From contig JNDT01002299.1 in the NCBI GenBank assembly GCA_000697055.1, positions 1 through 15,509 of the forward strand: a stretch of 15,509 nucleotides of DNA, read 5' to 3'. The notes under the pieces are model-generated. The model was not told the origin of the DNA and made no database searches. It saw nothing but the letters and a program-made list of their open reading frames with translations. This stretch comes from Saksenaea vasiformis B4078. Its lineage: Eukaryota; Mucoromycota; Mucoromycetes; Mucorales; Saksenaeaceae. This document shows, one piece after another, positions 1 to 7,653 of this stretch (position 1 is the stretch's first letter; each line of letters opens with the position of its first letter). Made by a program: the position numbers and the translations under genes.

Positions 1-168
1 CTTTAGCACCTTAGCCATGGTCTTGATCATTAAGGCCATCGAAGCCTCTTGATTCTCCATACTTTTTGTTGGTGTAGACTCGTTATCTTCAATCTTCAGT
101 GACTTGATCAATTCCTCAATCTTGATCATTTGTTCATCTTCTTGAGTATGCATTTGATTAACCATCAT
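1..168 (-). CDS. Partial gag N-terminus of LTR retrotransposon A
   Basis: An open frame of 56 codons on the minus strand starts at an ATG (166-168) inside the primer-binding site and runs off the left window edge without a stop. The peptide begins MMVNQMHTQEDEQ and is rich in K, E and M. It has no recognisable domain, as expected for the poorly conserved start of a Gag protein. It is called gag because of its place: LTR end, two bases, primer-binding site, then ATG, exactly as in gypsy element B (6013) and element C (6720). A short segment near the end (MALMIKTMAKVL) loosely resembles the LLK..LL segment in the gags of B and C. No stop or frameshift is seen here, unlike B, so A may be younger. 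The rest of gag and pol would lie left of the window. Confidence 0.6.
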   Translation of the reverse strand, partial: MMVNQMHTQEDEQMIKIEELIKSLKIEDNESTPTKSMENQEASMALMIKTMAKVLK

Positions 169-178
169 CAGCTACCAA
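166..178 (-). other. Primer-binding site of element A
   Basis: On the minus strand TGGTAGCTGATG follows the LTR end after two bases (AT). The same 12 bases sit at the same distance from the LTR end in elements B and C. The TGGTAGC start fits the 3' end of an initiator-methionine-type tRNA (GCTACCA); that tRNA assignment is inference. The gag ATG lies inside the site. Confidence 0.65.
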
Positions 179-179
179 T

Positions 180-536
180 TGTCATAACGGTGGATATGTA
201 TTGATCTGAGTTGTCTTCCAGGAAATGGTCAAACCCACTGGGGATCAAGGGGAACAATAAAGAATAAGAATGGGAGTAAAAAACGATGATGCTTTATTGT
301 TACCATGAAAGTTGGTATTTATATTTTTTCTCTAAACTATGTGTAATCTATAAAACGGTTGAAGATATAAAAATGGAATGGAAGTGAATACATCACTTCG
401 TCATTTGCTGAGCAGAGGTTCCTTGAAGACATGTTCTTTTTGGAGCAGAGGCCGAGAGGACAATGGCTTGCTGTTTTGAGATCCTTGTCCAATTACACAG
501 AAGTTCTTGTGTGACTACAACTTGGTGCGCACGACA
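180..536 (-). repeat. 5' LTR of element A (357 bp)
   Basis: It begins TGTCATAACGG and ends GCGCACGACA, so it has the TGTC...GACA inverted ends shared by all LTRs in this window. On the minus strand it carries a TATAAATA box (316-323) and an AATAAA polyadenylation signal (293-298), in the expected U3-R order. Bases 204-536 are repeated almost identically at 537-869, with a period of 333 bp and no net indel. Confidence 0.75.
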
Positions 537-869
537 ATTTGAGTTGTCTTCTGGGAAATGGTCAAACCCACTGGAGATCAAGGGGAACAATAAAGAATAA
601 GAATGGGAGTAAAAAACAATGATGCTTTATTGTTGCCATGAAAGTTGGTATTTATATTTTTTCTCTAAACTATGTGTAATCTATAAAATGGTTGAAGATA
701 TAAAAATGGAATGGAAGTGAATACATCACTTCATCATTTGCTGAGCAGAGGTTCCTTGAAGACATGTTCTTTTTGGAGCAGAGGCTGAGAGGACAATGGC
801 TTGCTGTTTTGGGATCCTTGCCCGATTATACAGAAGTTGTTGTGTGACTACAACTTGGCATGCACGACA
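537..869 (-). repeat. Older LTR copy of family A, lacking its first 24 bp
   Basis: This segment aligns with 204-536 at a constant offset of 333 bp and starts immediately after the end of LTR A. Differences are mostly C/T and G/A, several at CG versus TG or CA. The missing 24 bp at the left, together with direct abutment to an intact LTR, fits an insertion of element A into a pre-existing LTR of its own family. ATTT at 537-540 (ATCT in copy 1) would then be one target-site duplicate. Tandem duplication by unequal crossing-over is the alternative. Confidence 0.7.
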
Positions 870-881
870 TTTGTAGAGTTG

Positions 882-1172
882 TGTCATTTTCATAAAGTCA
901 ATTCACAGCTACTGTTTTGGATCAATATCCAATCAAGCTGGAATAGAATAAAGAGACAGAGAATAAAACAAAAGTATGTGAAAATTTGATGATATTTATT
1001 GCCTAAAACTAAGTGAAGTATTTATACTAATGATATCTTCTATTCTATTCTATTCTGTTCTATGAAGTGGAAGATGCAAGAAGTATCTAAAAACTTCTTG
1101 AAAACTAATTACAACTTCGAGAACTTCTTGGAAACATTTCAGTAAAATGTTTTGATAACTTCAGGTCTGACA
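882..1172 (-). mobile_element. Solo LTR, family D (291 bp)
   Basis: It starts TGTCATTTTC and ends AGGTCTGACA, giving TGTCA/TGACA inverted ends like the other LTRs. It is flanked by GTTG on both sides (878-881 and 1173-1176), a 4-bp target-site duplication. The minus strand shows a TATA-like stretch (TATAAATA, about 1020-1027) and AATAAA-like signals, so it is probably minus-oriented. No internal region is attached, hence a solo LTR. It inserted two bases inside the end of the LTR of element B. It also holds an ATTCT microsatellite (1041-1063) and a cluster of TTCNNGAA motifs (1095-1133). Confidence 0.7.
1041..1063. repeat. Short (ATTCT)n tandem repeat
   Basis: Four to five imperfect units of TATTC/TGTTC lie inside solo LTR D. 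Confidence 0.7.
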
Positions 1173-1174
1173 GT

Positions 1175-1506
1175 TGTCATATGCAGAATAACTTCTAGGG
1201 CCTGGATTTTCTTCTACTAAATAGTTCATGGTCAAATCCACTTGAGATCTCCAATGATAGTTAAACAAAATAAAAGATAATAAAAACCTGTCATTTTATT
1301 TTTTGTCTAATTCTACTATACTTATATTCTTTTTTATTGTTGCACAGCTGCTGCCATAGCTATCATGGTTATCAGTCTCACAGCAATCATACACATTACA
1401 GCAAACTTCTTTACTGCTGTCCAAAGTATGGTCTGTAGTTGCCACTCCAAAAAGGTTGCTGTGGTATTTTGCCATTTCATTGAATAGAGATTCTACAGGT
1501 CCAACA
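1175..1506 (-). repeat. 3' LTR of gypsy element B
   Basis: 332 bp, starting TGTCATATGCAG and ending TCCAACA. It aligns without net indel to 6025-6356 at an offset of 4850. Its first two bases as written (1175-1176) belong to the duplicated target site of solo LTR D; the original two are at 880-881. Upstream on the minus strand (1507-1529) lies a purine-rich stretch (AGGGCAGAGTGA) that could serve as the polypurine tract. Confidence 0.9.
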
Positions 1507-1529
1507 TCACTCTGCCCTGAGAGTGTTGG

Positions 1530-4500
1530 TCATCCTTGATCAACTAAGCTGAGAGATAGTGGGGCAACTGGAGACGAGGCTGTAGACTGATTGAGTTTTT
1601 GATGCATTTGTGCCTGAGATTGTCAAGAGTGATACCAAGTAGTCCAGAAGTGATTGGAAAGAGCAGGCTTAAGACAATCAGTATGAATCTAAGAAGTATA
1701 AGGTTCACCATTGAGAGATTCGATTTTGTAAATATTGACTTGTAGATTTGTGGCAGTAATGACATATGGATCCATTCAATTGAATTTGAGACTGAAATGC
1801 TGTTCATACTGAAGGAGCACATGATTACTAACTTGAAAGAGTTGATGCTTTATGATGGCATCTCAGTGATCTTTATCTTATTGACTGACCATGGTAGTTC
1901 AAGTCTTGGCATCTTCATGAGCTTGGTGGAGGCAGTGTACATGCGTGAGGCCATCATTGGTAATAATTTCAGGGTCAGTGGCAACAGTAGTATTGAGGAA
2001 AGATTGCAGGGAGTCATTTGAAAGTCTTGATTCACAGCCATATGTCAAATAAAAAGGGCTTAAGCCAGTAGAGTGGTGGGTTCTCATGTGACATGCCCAT
2101 AAGGCAGTTTCAATGTAATCATCTCAACGATGGATGGCACCTTTGACATATTTTCAAAGCATTTGCTTGAAGATACCATTGAGACATTCGCATTTGCCAT
2201 TAGTGCGCAGGTGAAAAGCAGATGTAAACTTGTAGTTGGTGTGTATTCTTGCATTGTAGGGAGTGACGATCTTGGCCATAAAATTGGCACTGTGGTCAGT
2301 GAAGATTTCATCTAGACAGCCAAAATGCATCACAATTTCTTTATATAAAAAATTTGCAATAGCTTCTGCTGTAGCATCCAGAATAGCATGAGCTATTGGC
2401 CAATTTGTAGCATAGTCTACTGCAACTAAGAGCCATTGATTACCATGGAGCATGGTTGGCAATTCCCCAATGAAGTCAAGGTGCCATCTTGAAAAGGCTG
2501 GAGGGACCTCCAAGGGGTGCATTGGACCATGGTGTATCTTGCAGTCAGCTTTGGACGCGAGTTGACATTCAGGGCATTTGGTAAGCCAGTCTTGTATTTC
2601 CAAGTGCATACCAGGCCACCACCAGCATTTTTTCATCAGATCATATACTGTATTTTCTCCTGCGTAGCCAAACTCATTGTGAAATTTGTTGACTAAATCA
2701 GCATGGTGTGCAAAAAGGGCAAATCAGATTTCTTGGATGTCTTCATCAATTTTTATCTTATGAAAGACTTTGCCATCTTTGATGGTAAAATCCTCCTTGT
2801 TTTTTGTGAGCTTGTCCTGGAGGTTTTTGGGCCAATCGTATTCAGGGTGTGTGTAAAACTTTGGCCAGTCTGAGTTAGAGATGAGTTCAGTGGCATAAAG
2901 ATAATCAGGTTCAAGGTTGACCTCCACAGAAGTTCCTAACAGATCGTTGCAGTGAGAGAGAAGATCAGGAATATGATTGTCTTTTCCCAGCTTGTATTGT
3001 ATGTCTGGGTCAAACATTTCCAATTCAGACATCCAGCACATGAGGCGTGGCATTGGCTTTTTCTGTGTGCACAGATAGCATAGTGAGTGATGGTCTGTAT
3101 ACACCACATAAGGGCGTCCTTCAACAAAACACTGCCATTGGCACAAGGCATGCAAAATACCCAAGAGTTTCCATTCTTGTGCTGAATAGTTTTGTTCAGC
3201 TGCTGATAATTTTTTGGACTCAAAGGCTACTGGTTGCCATACACCATTATCATCTTCTTGCAACAGCACTGCACCTACTCCATAATCTGAGGCGTCAGTC
3301 TTGATGATGAATGGTTTGTCCAAATTGAGAGGCTGTAACACTGGGGCTTCTGTCATACACTTCTTTATTTCATCAAAGGCTTCTTGACAGTGGGGCGTCC
3401 ATGTTATGAGTTGTCATTTAGCTCCTGTACCCTTGGTCAAGTCTGTCAGAGGTACCATGATAGCAGAGAAATCTTTGATGAAACGTTGATAGTGGGACCC
3501 CAGTCTGACAAACTGGCACACCTCTTGTATATTTGTGGGTTGTGGCCATTCCTGGATTGCCTTTACCTTATTAGCTGATGGGAGAATCCCTTTCAGTAAC
3601 ACTCAGAATTCTACAAATTCAAGTTTCCATTTGTTGAATTCACACTTTTTAAGATTGGCATACAGTTTTGATTCTCATAGTCAATCCAATACTAGTGCAA
3701 CATGTTGTCTGTATTCTTCAGCAGTCTTGCTGAAGATCAATATGTCATTGAGGTACACTAGTGCGAACTTGTTGAGATAATCCTTGAGGATGAAATTCAT
3801 GAGCCTCTGGAAAGTTGATAGTACATTCGTCAAACTAAAGGAGAGTACCAAGAATTTGTATGAGCCATATTGAGTATTGAATGCAGTTTTTGGAACGTCT
3901 TCCATAGAAATCCATACTTGGTAATATCTACTTTTGAGGTCAATGTTCGAGAAGTATTTGGCATCTCACAGTCACTCTAAGCATTCATCAATATGCAGTA
4001 AAGGGTGTGTGTTCCGTCATGTGTCTTGATTGATAGTACAATAGTCTATGCAAAGGCGCATAGTTCCATCTTTTTTGCATACAAACAAGACCAGAGCTCC
4101 CCAGGATGAAGTGCTAGGTTGAATTAAGCAGAGGTCCAATAGCTCTTGCAATTGCTCATGAAGTTCATCCAATTCTCAAGGGCTCATTTTGAATGGTAGT
4201 CGCATTATCAGTTCTGCATCCCCAGTATCAATAACATGTTCTACCTGTTGATCTGATAGTAATCCAGGCAGAGTGTCTCAGAACACGTTGGAGTACTCCT
4301 TGACTAAGTCATTGAATGATATGTCAAGGTTCCCTTCTTTGTCATTGATGAAGTATAATAGACAGGATTCTTCTACTTGATCCTTGTAGTTAAACTGTTC
4401 TCATTGTCATTCAGATATCAAGTATGATAACTCATGTGCTTTGCATTGGTACTTTGGTTGCAAGATAAATGTTCTTCTCTCAGATTGGATTTTCCATGTG

Positions 4501-5024
4501 TCATGTTTCCAATTGGGTTCAGGCTTCACTTGTTTGAACCAGTCTTGTCCCAAGATCAAATCAAATTTCATCCAGAGCACATATGCCTGTCAAGGTTGTT
4601 GAAAACTGTCTGTTATACAAAGGTCAATCGATGCTTGTAAATTGATTCCTAGTGTGTGTCCACCTGCAGTTTTGACTTCATGACTGTGAACATGTTTTGT
4701 CAGGCGACCTTTTGCTAACCATGGTGCAACATAAGAGGATCCAGCACCAGTGTCCAGAAGAGCTGTAATATCCTGTCCATTGCATTTGAGAGAGTACAAT
4801 GGCAAGTCAGTGGGCCTCATTTCTTTGAGAGTATTCAGATATTCCTTGTCCTTCTCAATATAAGGACTTGGCTCAGATGGTTCAGGCGTGATGGCATTAT
4901 TGGAACTCGATACATATGGGGACAATGGTTCTTTATTAACAAACTCATCCAGTTCTATCAAGTCTTTAGTACTCGCCTTGGAGAAGGATTTTTGTCTAAT
5001 TGTGTACAACTGACCTCTCTTCAC
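1530..5024 (-). pseudogene. pol: pol of gypsy element B: protease-RT-RNase H-integrase, heavily interrupted
   Basis: A single reading frame about 1,165 codons long can be followed through many stops. Protease: ALLDTGAGSSYV, with the DTG catalytic triad, near 4750. Reverse transcriptase: from about 4260, with HVIDTGDAELI, the [10 protein letters not shown] segment and FALVYLNDILIFS near 3740. The usual YLDD is YLND, losing a catalytic aspartate. RNase H: TDASDYGVGAVLL near 3290 and YTDHHSL near 3090. Integrase: zinc-binding HHCC region ending KCPEC near 2575, then the DD-E core with HLDFIGELP (2475), IFTDHSANF (2310) and NGKCECLNG (2180), then a GPY-like tail. At least eighteen in-frame stops are TGA (for example 4590, 4278, 4176, 3972, 3966, 3681, 3675, 3414, 2724, 2154, 1899); one TAA and one TAG occur near the end. 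Many stops sit where Arg is normal. The product would copy and insert the element, but this copy cannot. Confidence 0.9.
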
Positions 5025-6013
5025 AGTTGCACTGGTGGAAAATCCTGATGGTTTTTGGCATGTTCTTCATCCATCTTCCTGATTGTAATTTGAATGGCAG
5101 CGAGGCATGTATGACACTCATGGCAGAAATGTCCTGGCTTGTTGCACCAGTAGCACACCTTGTTGGACTGTTGACAGGGTGGATGATTTCTTCTAGGTGC
5201 ATGGTAGATAGTATCGAGATCCATGGGAGCCACACCACTGGTACGCATGTATTGGGGTACTTCTTGCCTAGGTATTTGGCCCATTGTATACAGGTTTGTA
5301 TTTGTCATATTGTGACCCATGCTCACAAAATACATCATTCTTGAGCTTTCATATGCTAGTGCCATTCGTTCTGCTTCCACTGAAGTTGATGGGTAGTGGG
5401 TTACTACATGGACACACACATCATCTTGTAGTCCTCTCTTGAAGCAGTCCAGGGCTTCTTCATCTGTCATTGTTGGCAGTTCCATACATATATTTCTGAA
5501 TGTAGACACATATTCAGCCACTGTTTTGTCTTGTCATAGTACAGCCAATCTATCTCTTGCCAATTCTGTTGCATTGGACAGCCTGAATTCTTCAATAATG
5601 GCTTTGCAGAATTCAGCCCATTCAAGTATGGTTCCCCCATAGCGTTTGCATTGTTCCCACCAGAGTTCAGCTTCTCCTCATAATAGCGTTACTATGTAAC
5701 CTATTCTTTCCCAATTGTCCAGTTTCACCATTTTGGTGTACCTTTCTACTGATCTTAACCAGCTTTCAACTACATGCGGTTCTCATTCTCCTTTGAATGT
5801 ATCCAGTTGTTGCATATGGACCTTGAATGATTGTTTTTCCCTTTGTTCCAGTAAAAGATTTATTGTCTTCAGTAATTCAGCCATTTGGTCATCCTGGAAT
5901 GATGCTTGCTTAGTCTGTCCTTGATTTGATGATGCGTTCATGTCTTCTCTTAATGGATCTGCAGGATTGCAATATATCTTGAAGGAGTCTGGTAGTAGAT
6001 TGAAACTTGTCAT
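5021..6013 (-). pseudogene. gag: gag of gypsy element B (capsid/nucleocapsid), with stops
   Basis: The frame runs about 330 codons from the ATG inside the primer site to a TGA at 5021-5023. It would form the capsid and package the element RNA. The middle has the typical retrotransposon Gag segment: a GEAELWW motif near 5660, the FRLSNATELARDRLAVL segment near 5560, and a CFKRGLQ segment near 5440. The C-terminal CCHC zinc knuckle, CYWCNKPGHFCHEC (C-X2-C-X4-H-X4-C), lies near 5130-5170 and is intact. Three in-frame TGA codons (5783-5785, 5678-5680, 5534-5536) break it. At least the one before GEAELWW falls where Arg is expected, consistent with CGA to TGA. The next frame (pol) is in the -1 register. 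Being a decayed copy, it is not expected to give a full protein. Confidence 0.85.
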
Positions 6014-6022
6014 CAGCTACCA
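6011..6022 (-). other. Primer-binding site of element B
   Basis: Minus strand TGGTAGCTGATG, two bases after the LTR end and identical to the sites of elements A and C. The gag ATG (6011-6013) is its last three bases. Confidence 0.75.
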
Positions 6023-6024
6023 AT

Positions 6025-6356
6025 TGTCATATGCAGAATAACTTCTAGGGCCTGGATTTTCTTCTACTAAATAGTTTACAATCAAATCCACTTGAGATCC
6101 CCAACAATAGTTAAACAAAATAAAAGATAGTAAAAACCTGTCATTTTATTTCTTGTCTAATTCTACTGTATTTATATTCTTTTCTATTGTCACACAGCTG
6201 CTGTCACAGCTATTGTGGTTATCAGACTCACAGCAATCATATGTATTACAGCAAACTTCTTTACTGCCATCCAAGGTGTGGTCTGTAGTTACCACTCCAA
6301 AAAGGTTGCTGTGGTATTTTGCTGTTTCATTGGGCAGAGATTCTACAGGTCTGACA
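6025..6356 (-). repeat. 5' LTR of gypsy element B
   Basis: 332 bp, starting TGTCATATGCAG and ending TCTGACA. On the minus strand it has a TATAAATA box (6169-6176) followed by AATAAA (6145-6150), the usual U3-R layout. Compared with the other LTR, substitutions are concentrated at TG/CA pairs, consistent with decayed CpG. Confidence 0.9.
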
Positions 6357-6393
6357 GAGTGTCTATACACAACTACTATTTTGGCTATAAGTC

Positions 6394-6708
6394 TGTCATA
6401 TCCAGAAGATCTCAACCAATCAGAAGTTGAATCTCAAAAGGAAACAGCTCAGTCCTCAGCCATAAATGGCACGTAGTGCAAACAATATCAACCAAACATC
6501 ATTTTCCTTTGGAAGCATTATTCTGCATTTACCTTTTTATATTTCCTGCCAACATCATTGAATAATTATAGTATTAGAAAAAGATATATAAGCATGAATA
6601 TGAGAATAAAATAAAGAAAATCAATTGACTTTATTCTTTTATTTTCTGATGCTATTCAAGTTAGCTTCTGTGGCCATTGATTGGATCAGCCAAAAAAGAA
6701 GCATGACA
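6394..6708 (+). repeat. 5' LTR of element C (about 315 bp)
   Basis: It ends ATGACA directly before the primer site. On the plus strand a TATATA box (6585-6590) is followed by AATAAAATAAAG (6605), matching the promoter and polyadenylation layout of the other LTRs. If the true start is 6360 its length is 349 bp. Confidence 0.6.
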
Positions 6709-6710
6709 AT

Positions 6711-6722
6711 TGGTAGCTGATG
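6711..6722 (+). other. Primer-binding site of element C
   Basis: TGGTAGCTGATG, two bases after the LTR end. The gag ATG at 6720-6722 is inside it, as in A and B. Confidence 0.75.
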
Positions 6723-6926
6723 TATAAATACGATCTACTGGAATCATTCAAAAAATATCATATATCAGAAAACATTATTGAAGAAGACAAACCAGAACAA
6801 GGACAGAAAATAGACCCATGGCTGGCAAACAAAGATTCAATGACTCAACTTTTGAAAGTAGTCACATGCCTCTTAGAACAACAGGTAACACCTACCTTCA
6901 CTATAGGAACAGAGTTCACTTTTTAA
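6720..6926 (+). pseudogene. Truncated gag of element C
   Basis: A 68-codon frame starts at the ATG within the primer site. Its peptide parallels the start of gag B: LLESFKKY against LLPDSFKIY, an acidic ED segment, then MTQLLKVVTCLLEQQ against MAELLKTINLLLEQR. Homology ends near codon 65 (GTEF), where a CACTTTTTAAAGTG repeat array begins; the final codons and TAA stop come from that array. This looks like an insertion into gag rather than a natural end, since a normal Gag is several hundred residues. Up to the break the frame has no stop. The remainder of the element may lie beyond the right window edge. Confidence 0.7.
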
Positions 6927-7400
6927 AGTGAAATCACTTTTTTTTTACTAAATTTGAGTAAAATCACTTTTTAAAGTGAAGTTTTTCATTTTTTTTTCTA
7001 ATGTCATCTAAAATTACTTTTTTTAGTGAAGCTTTTACTACTTTTTCACTAAGTTATCTAAAACCACTTTTTTAAGTAAACTTACTACTAAAAAAGTCTG
7101 TTTACTTCTTTTTCACCTTTTTTTAGTAGAAAAGTACATTCTCTTTTGAGTATATTCCAAAAAAAATTCCGGTTTTACTTACTTTTCACTTAACTTTTCA
7201 CTCACTTTAAAAAGTCCAGTCTACTTCTATCACTTTTTTTCTTCATAGAAAAGTGTGTCCTCTTTTTTAGTATGTATTAAAAAGTCTACTTTTACTCAAT
7301 TTTCACTCTGAAAACAAAGTTGTACTCACTTTGTTCATTTATAAAAGAAGTATGATTTACTTTTTACTAATTTACTAAAGAGCCATTCCCTTTTACTTGA
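6917..7400. repeat. Array of CACTTTTTAAAGTGA-like motifs
   Basis: About 480 bp of very T-rich DNA in which CACTTTTT, ACTTTTTTAGT, AGTGAAG and related words recur in both orientations; the near-palindrome CACTTTTTAAAGTGA occurs twice (6917 and about 6966). Such short degenerate repeats in both orientations are typical of the subterminal regions of CACTA transposons. The array starts with CACT exactly where gag C stops, so I infer it is one end of a CACTA-type element, perhaps E2. No reading frame of note. Confidence 0.55.
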
Positions 7401-7633
7401 AAGTTATTTCTTTATGCAATTCAAAGCTCACCAGCAAGATACATTGTTGAGGTCTTTCTCATCTCTTGACATCATTGACTTTACTGATTGTGAACAGTTT
7501 ACAAAGGCGACGTTATAATAGTTTCAGCTAAATGCAGCACTTATTAAAAGCATTTTTTATACTATAATTGCTTGAAATGACTGGGCAATAATTAACTGCA
7601 AAAGAGAAATTACTTTATATATAATATATATAA
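7401..7633. other. Non-coding AT-rich stretch between repeat array and E1
   Basis: No gene, RNA gene or convincing repeat seen. Bases 7612-7633 are almost pure A/T and end in the TAA that is duplicated at the other end of transposon E1. It may be 3' flank of E2. Confidence 0.5.
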
Positions 7634-7653
7634 CACTGCAGGAAAACTCCAGT
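7634..7653 (+). repeat. Left terminal inverted repeat of E1
   Basis: CACTGCAGG start, 16/20 identical to the inverted right end. GGTTAAA subterminal motifs follow at 7672 and 7733. Confidence 0.75.

Larger units (their letters stand above)
1..536 (-). mobile_element. 5' end of LTR retrotransposon A (LTR, primer site, start of gag)
   Basis: Minus-oriented element. The 5' LTR occupies 180-536, followed on the minus strand by AT, the primer site and gag. Only this end is in the window. The LTR keeps CpG at five sites (284, 356, 399, 453, 528) where the neighbouring copy has TG or CA; the reverse is seen at one site, near 828. This suggests A is the more recent insertion. The 3' LTR and the internal region are expected to the left. 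Confidence 0.65.
876..6360 (-). mobile_element. Ty3/gypsy LTR retrotransposon B, decayed, with solo LTR D nested at its left end
   Basis: The two LTRs are 1175-1506 and 6025-6356 and the internal region is 1507-6024. All coding sequence is on the minus strand. The order protease, reverse transcriptase, RNase H, integrase defines the Ty3/gypsy class; no chromodomain is evident at the integrase end. Removing solo LTR D and its GTTG duplication leaves GAGT at 876-879 on the left, matching GAGT at 6357-6360 on the right, so a 4-bp target-site duplication is reconstructed. The element is dead, with about twenty in-frame stops and a substituted reverse transcriptase active site. Confidence 0.85.
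6394..6926 (+). mobile_element. 5' end of a third LTR retrotransposon (C), cut off by a repeat array
   Basis: It is plus-oriented, opposite to A and B. An LTR ending GCATGACA at 6708 is followed by AT, the same TGGTAGCTGATG primer site (6711-6722) and a gag start. The gag reading stops where CACTTTTTAAAGTGA-type repeats begin (about 6917). No 3' LTR or pol is in the window. The LTR start is uncertain: TGTCATATCCAG at 6394 resembles the starts of B and D, while TGTCTATAC at 6360 is also possible. Confidence 0.7.

Noticed and set aside
1797..2021. Plus-strand frames over the integrase end
   Set aside because: The opposite strand carries recognisable integrase tail motifs; no independent evidence for a gene.
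3047..3304. Plus-strand frame antisense to RNase H
   Set aside because: A shadow of the well-supported minus-strand pol frame.
1530..5024. Alternative genetic code with TGA as a sense codon
   Set aside because: Many TGA sites match conserved Arg rather than Trp, and the LTRs show CpG decay independently. Host genes would be needed to revisit this.
1175..6356. RIP (CpA to TpA repeat mutation of ascomycetes)
   Set aside because: The mismatches between LTRs are mainly TG/CA pairs from CpG, and CA dinucleotides are abundant.
6357..6393. LTR C starting at TGTCTATAC (6360)
   Set aside because: Possible, but the start at 6394 (TGTCATATCCAG) resembles LTRs B and D better. Kept as an alternative in the feature text.
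6153..6476. Plus-strand open frame of 107 codons
   Set aside because: Lies in the LTR of element B on the strand opposite to its transcription and runs into the flank; no domain.
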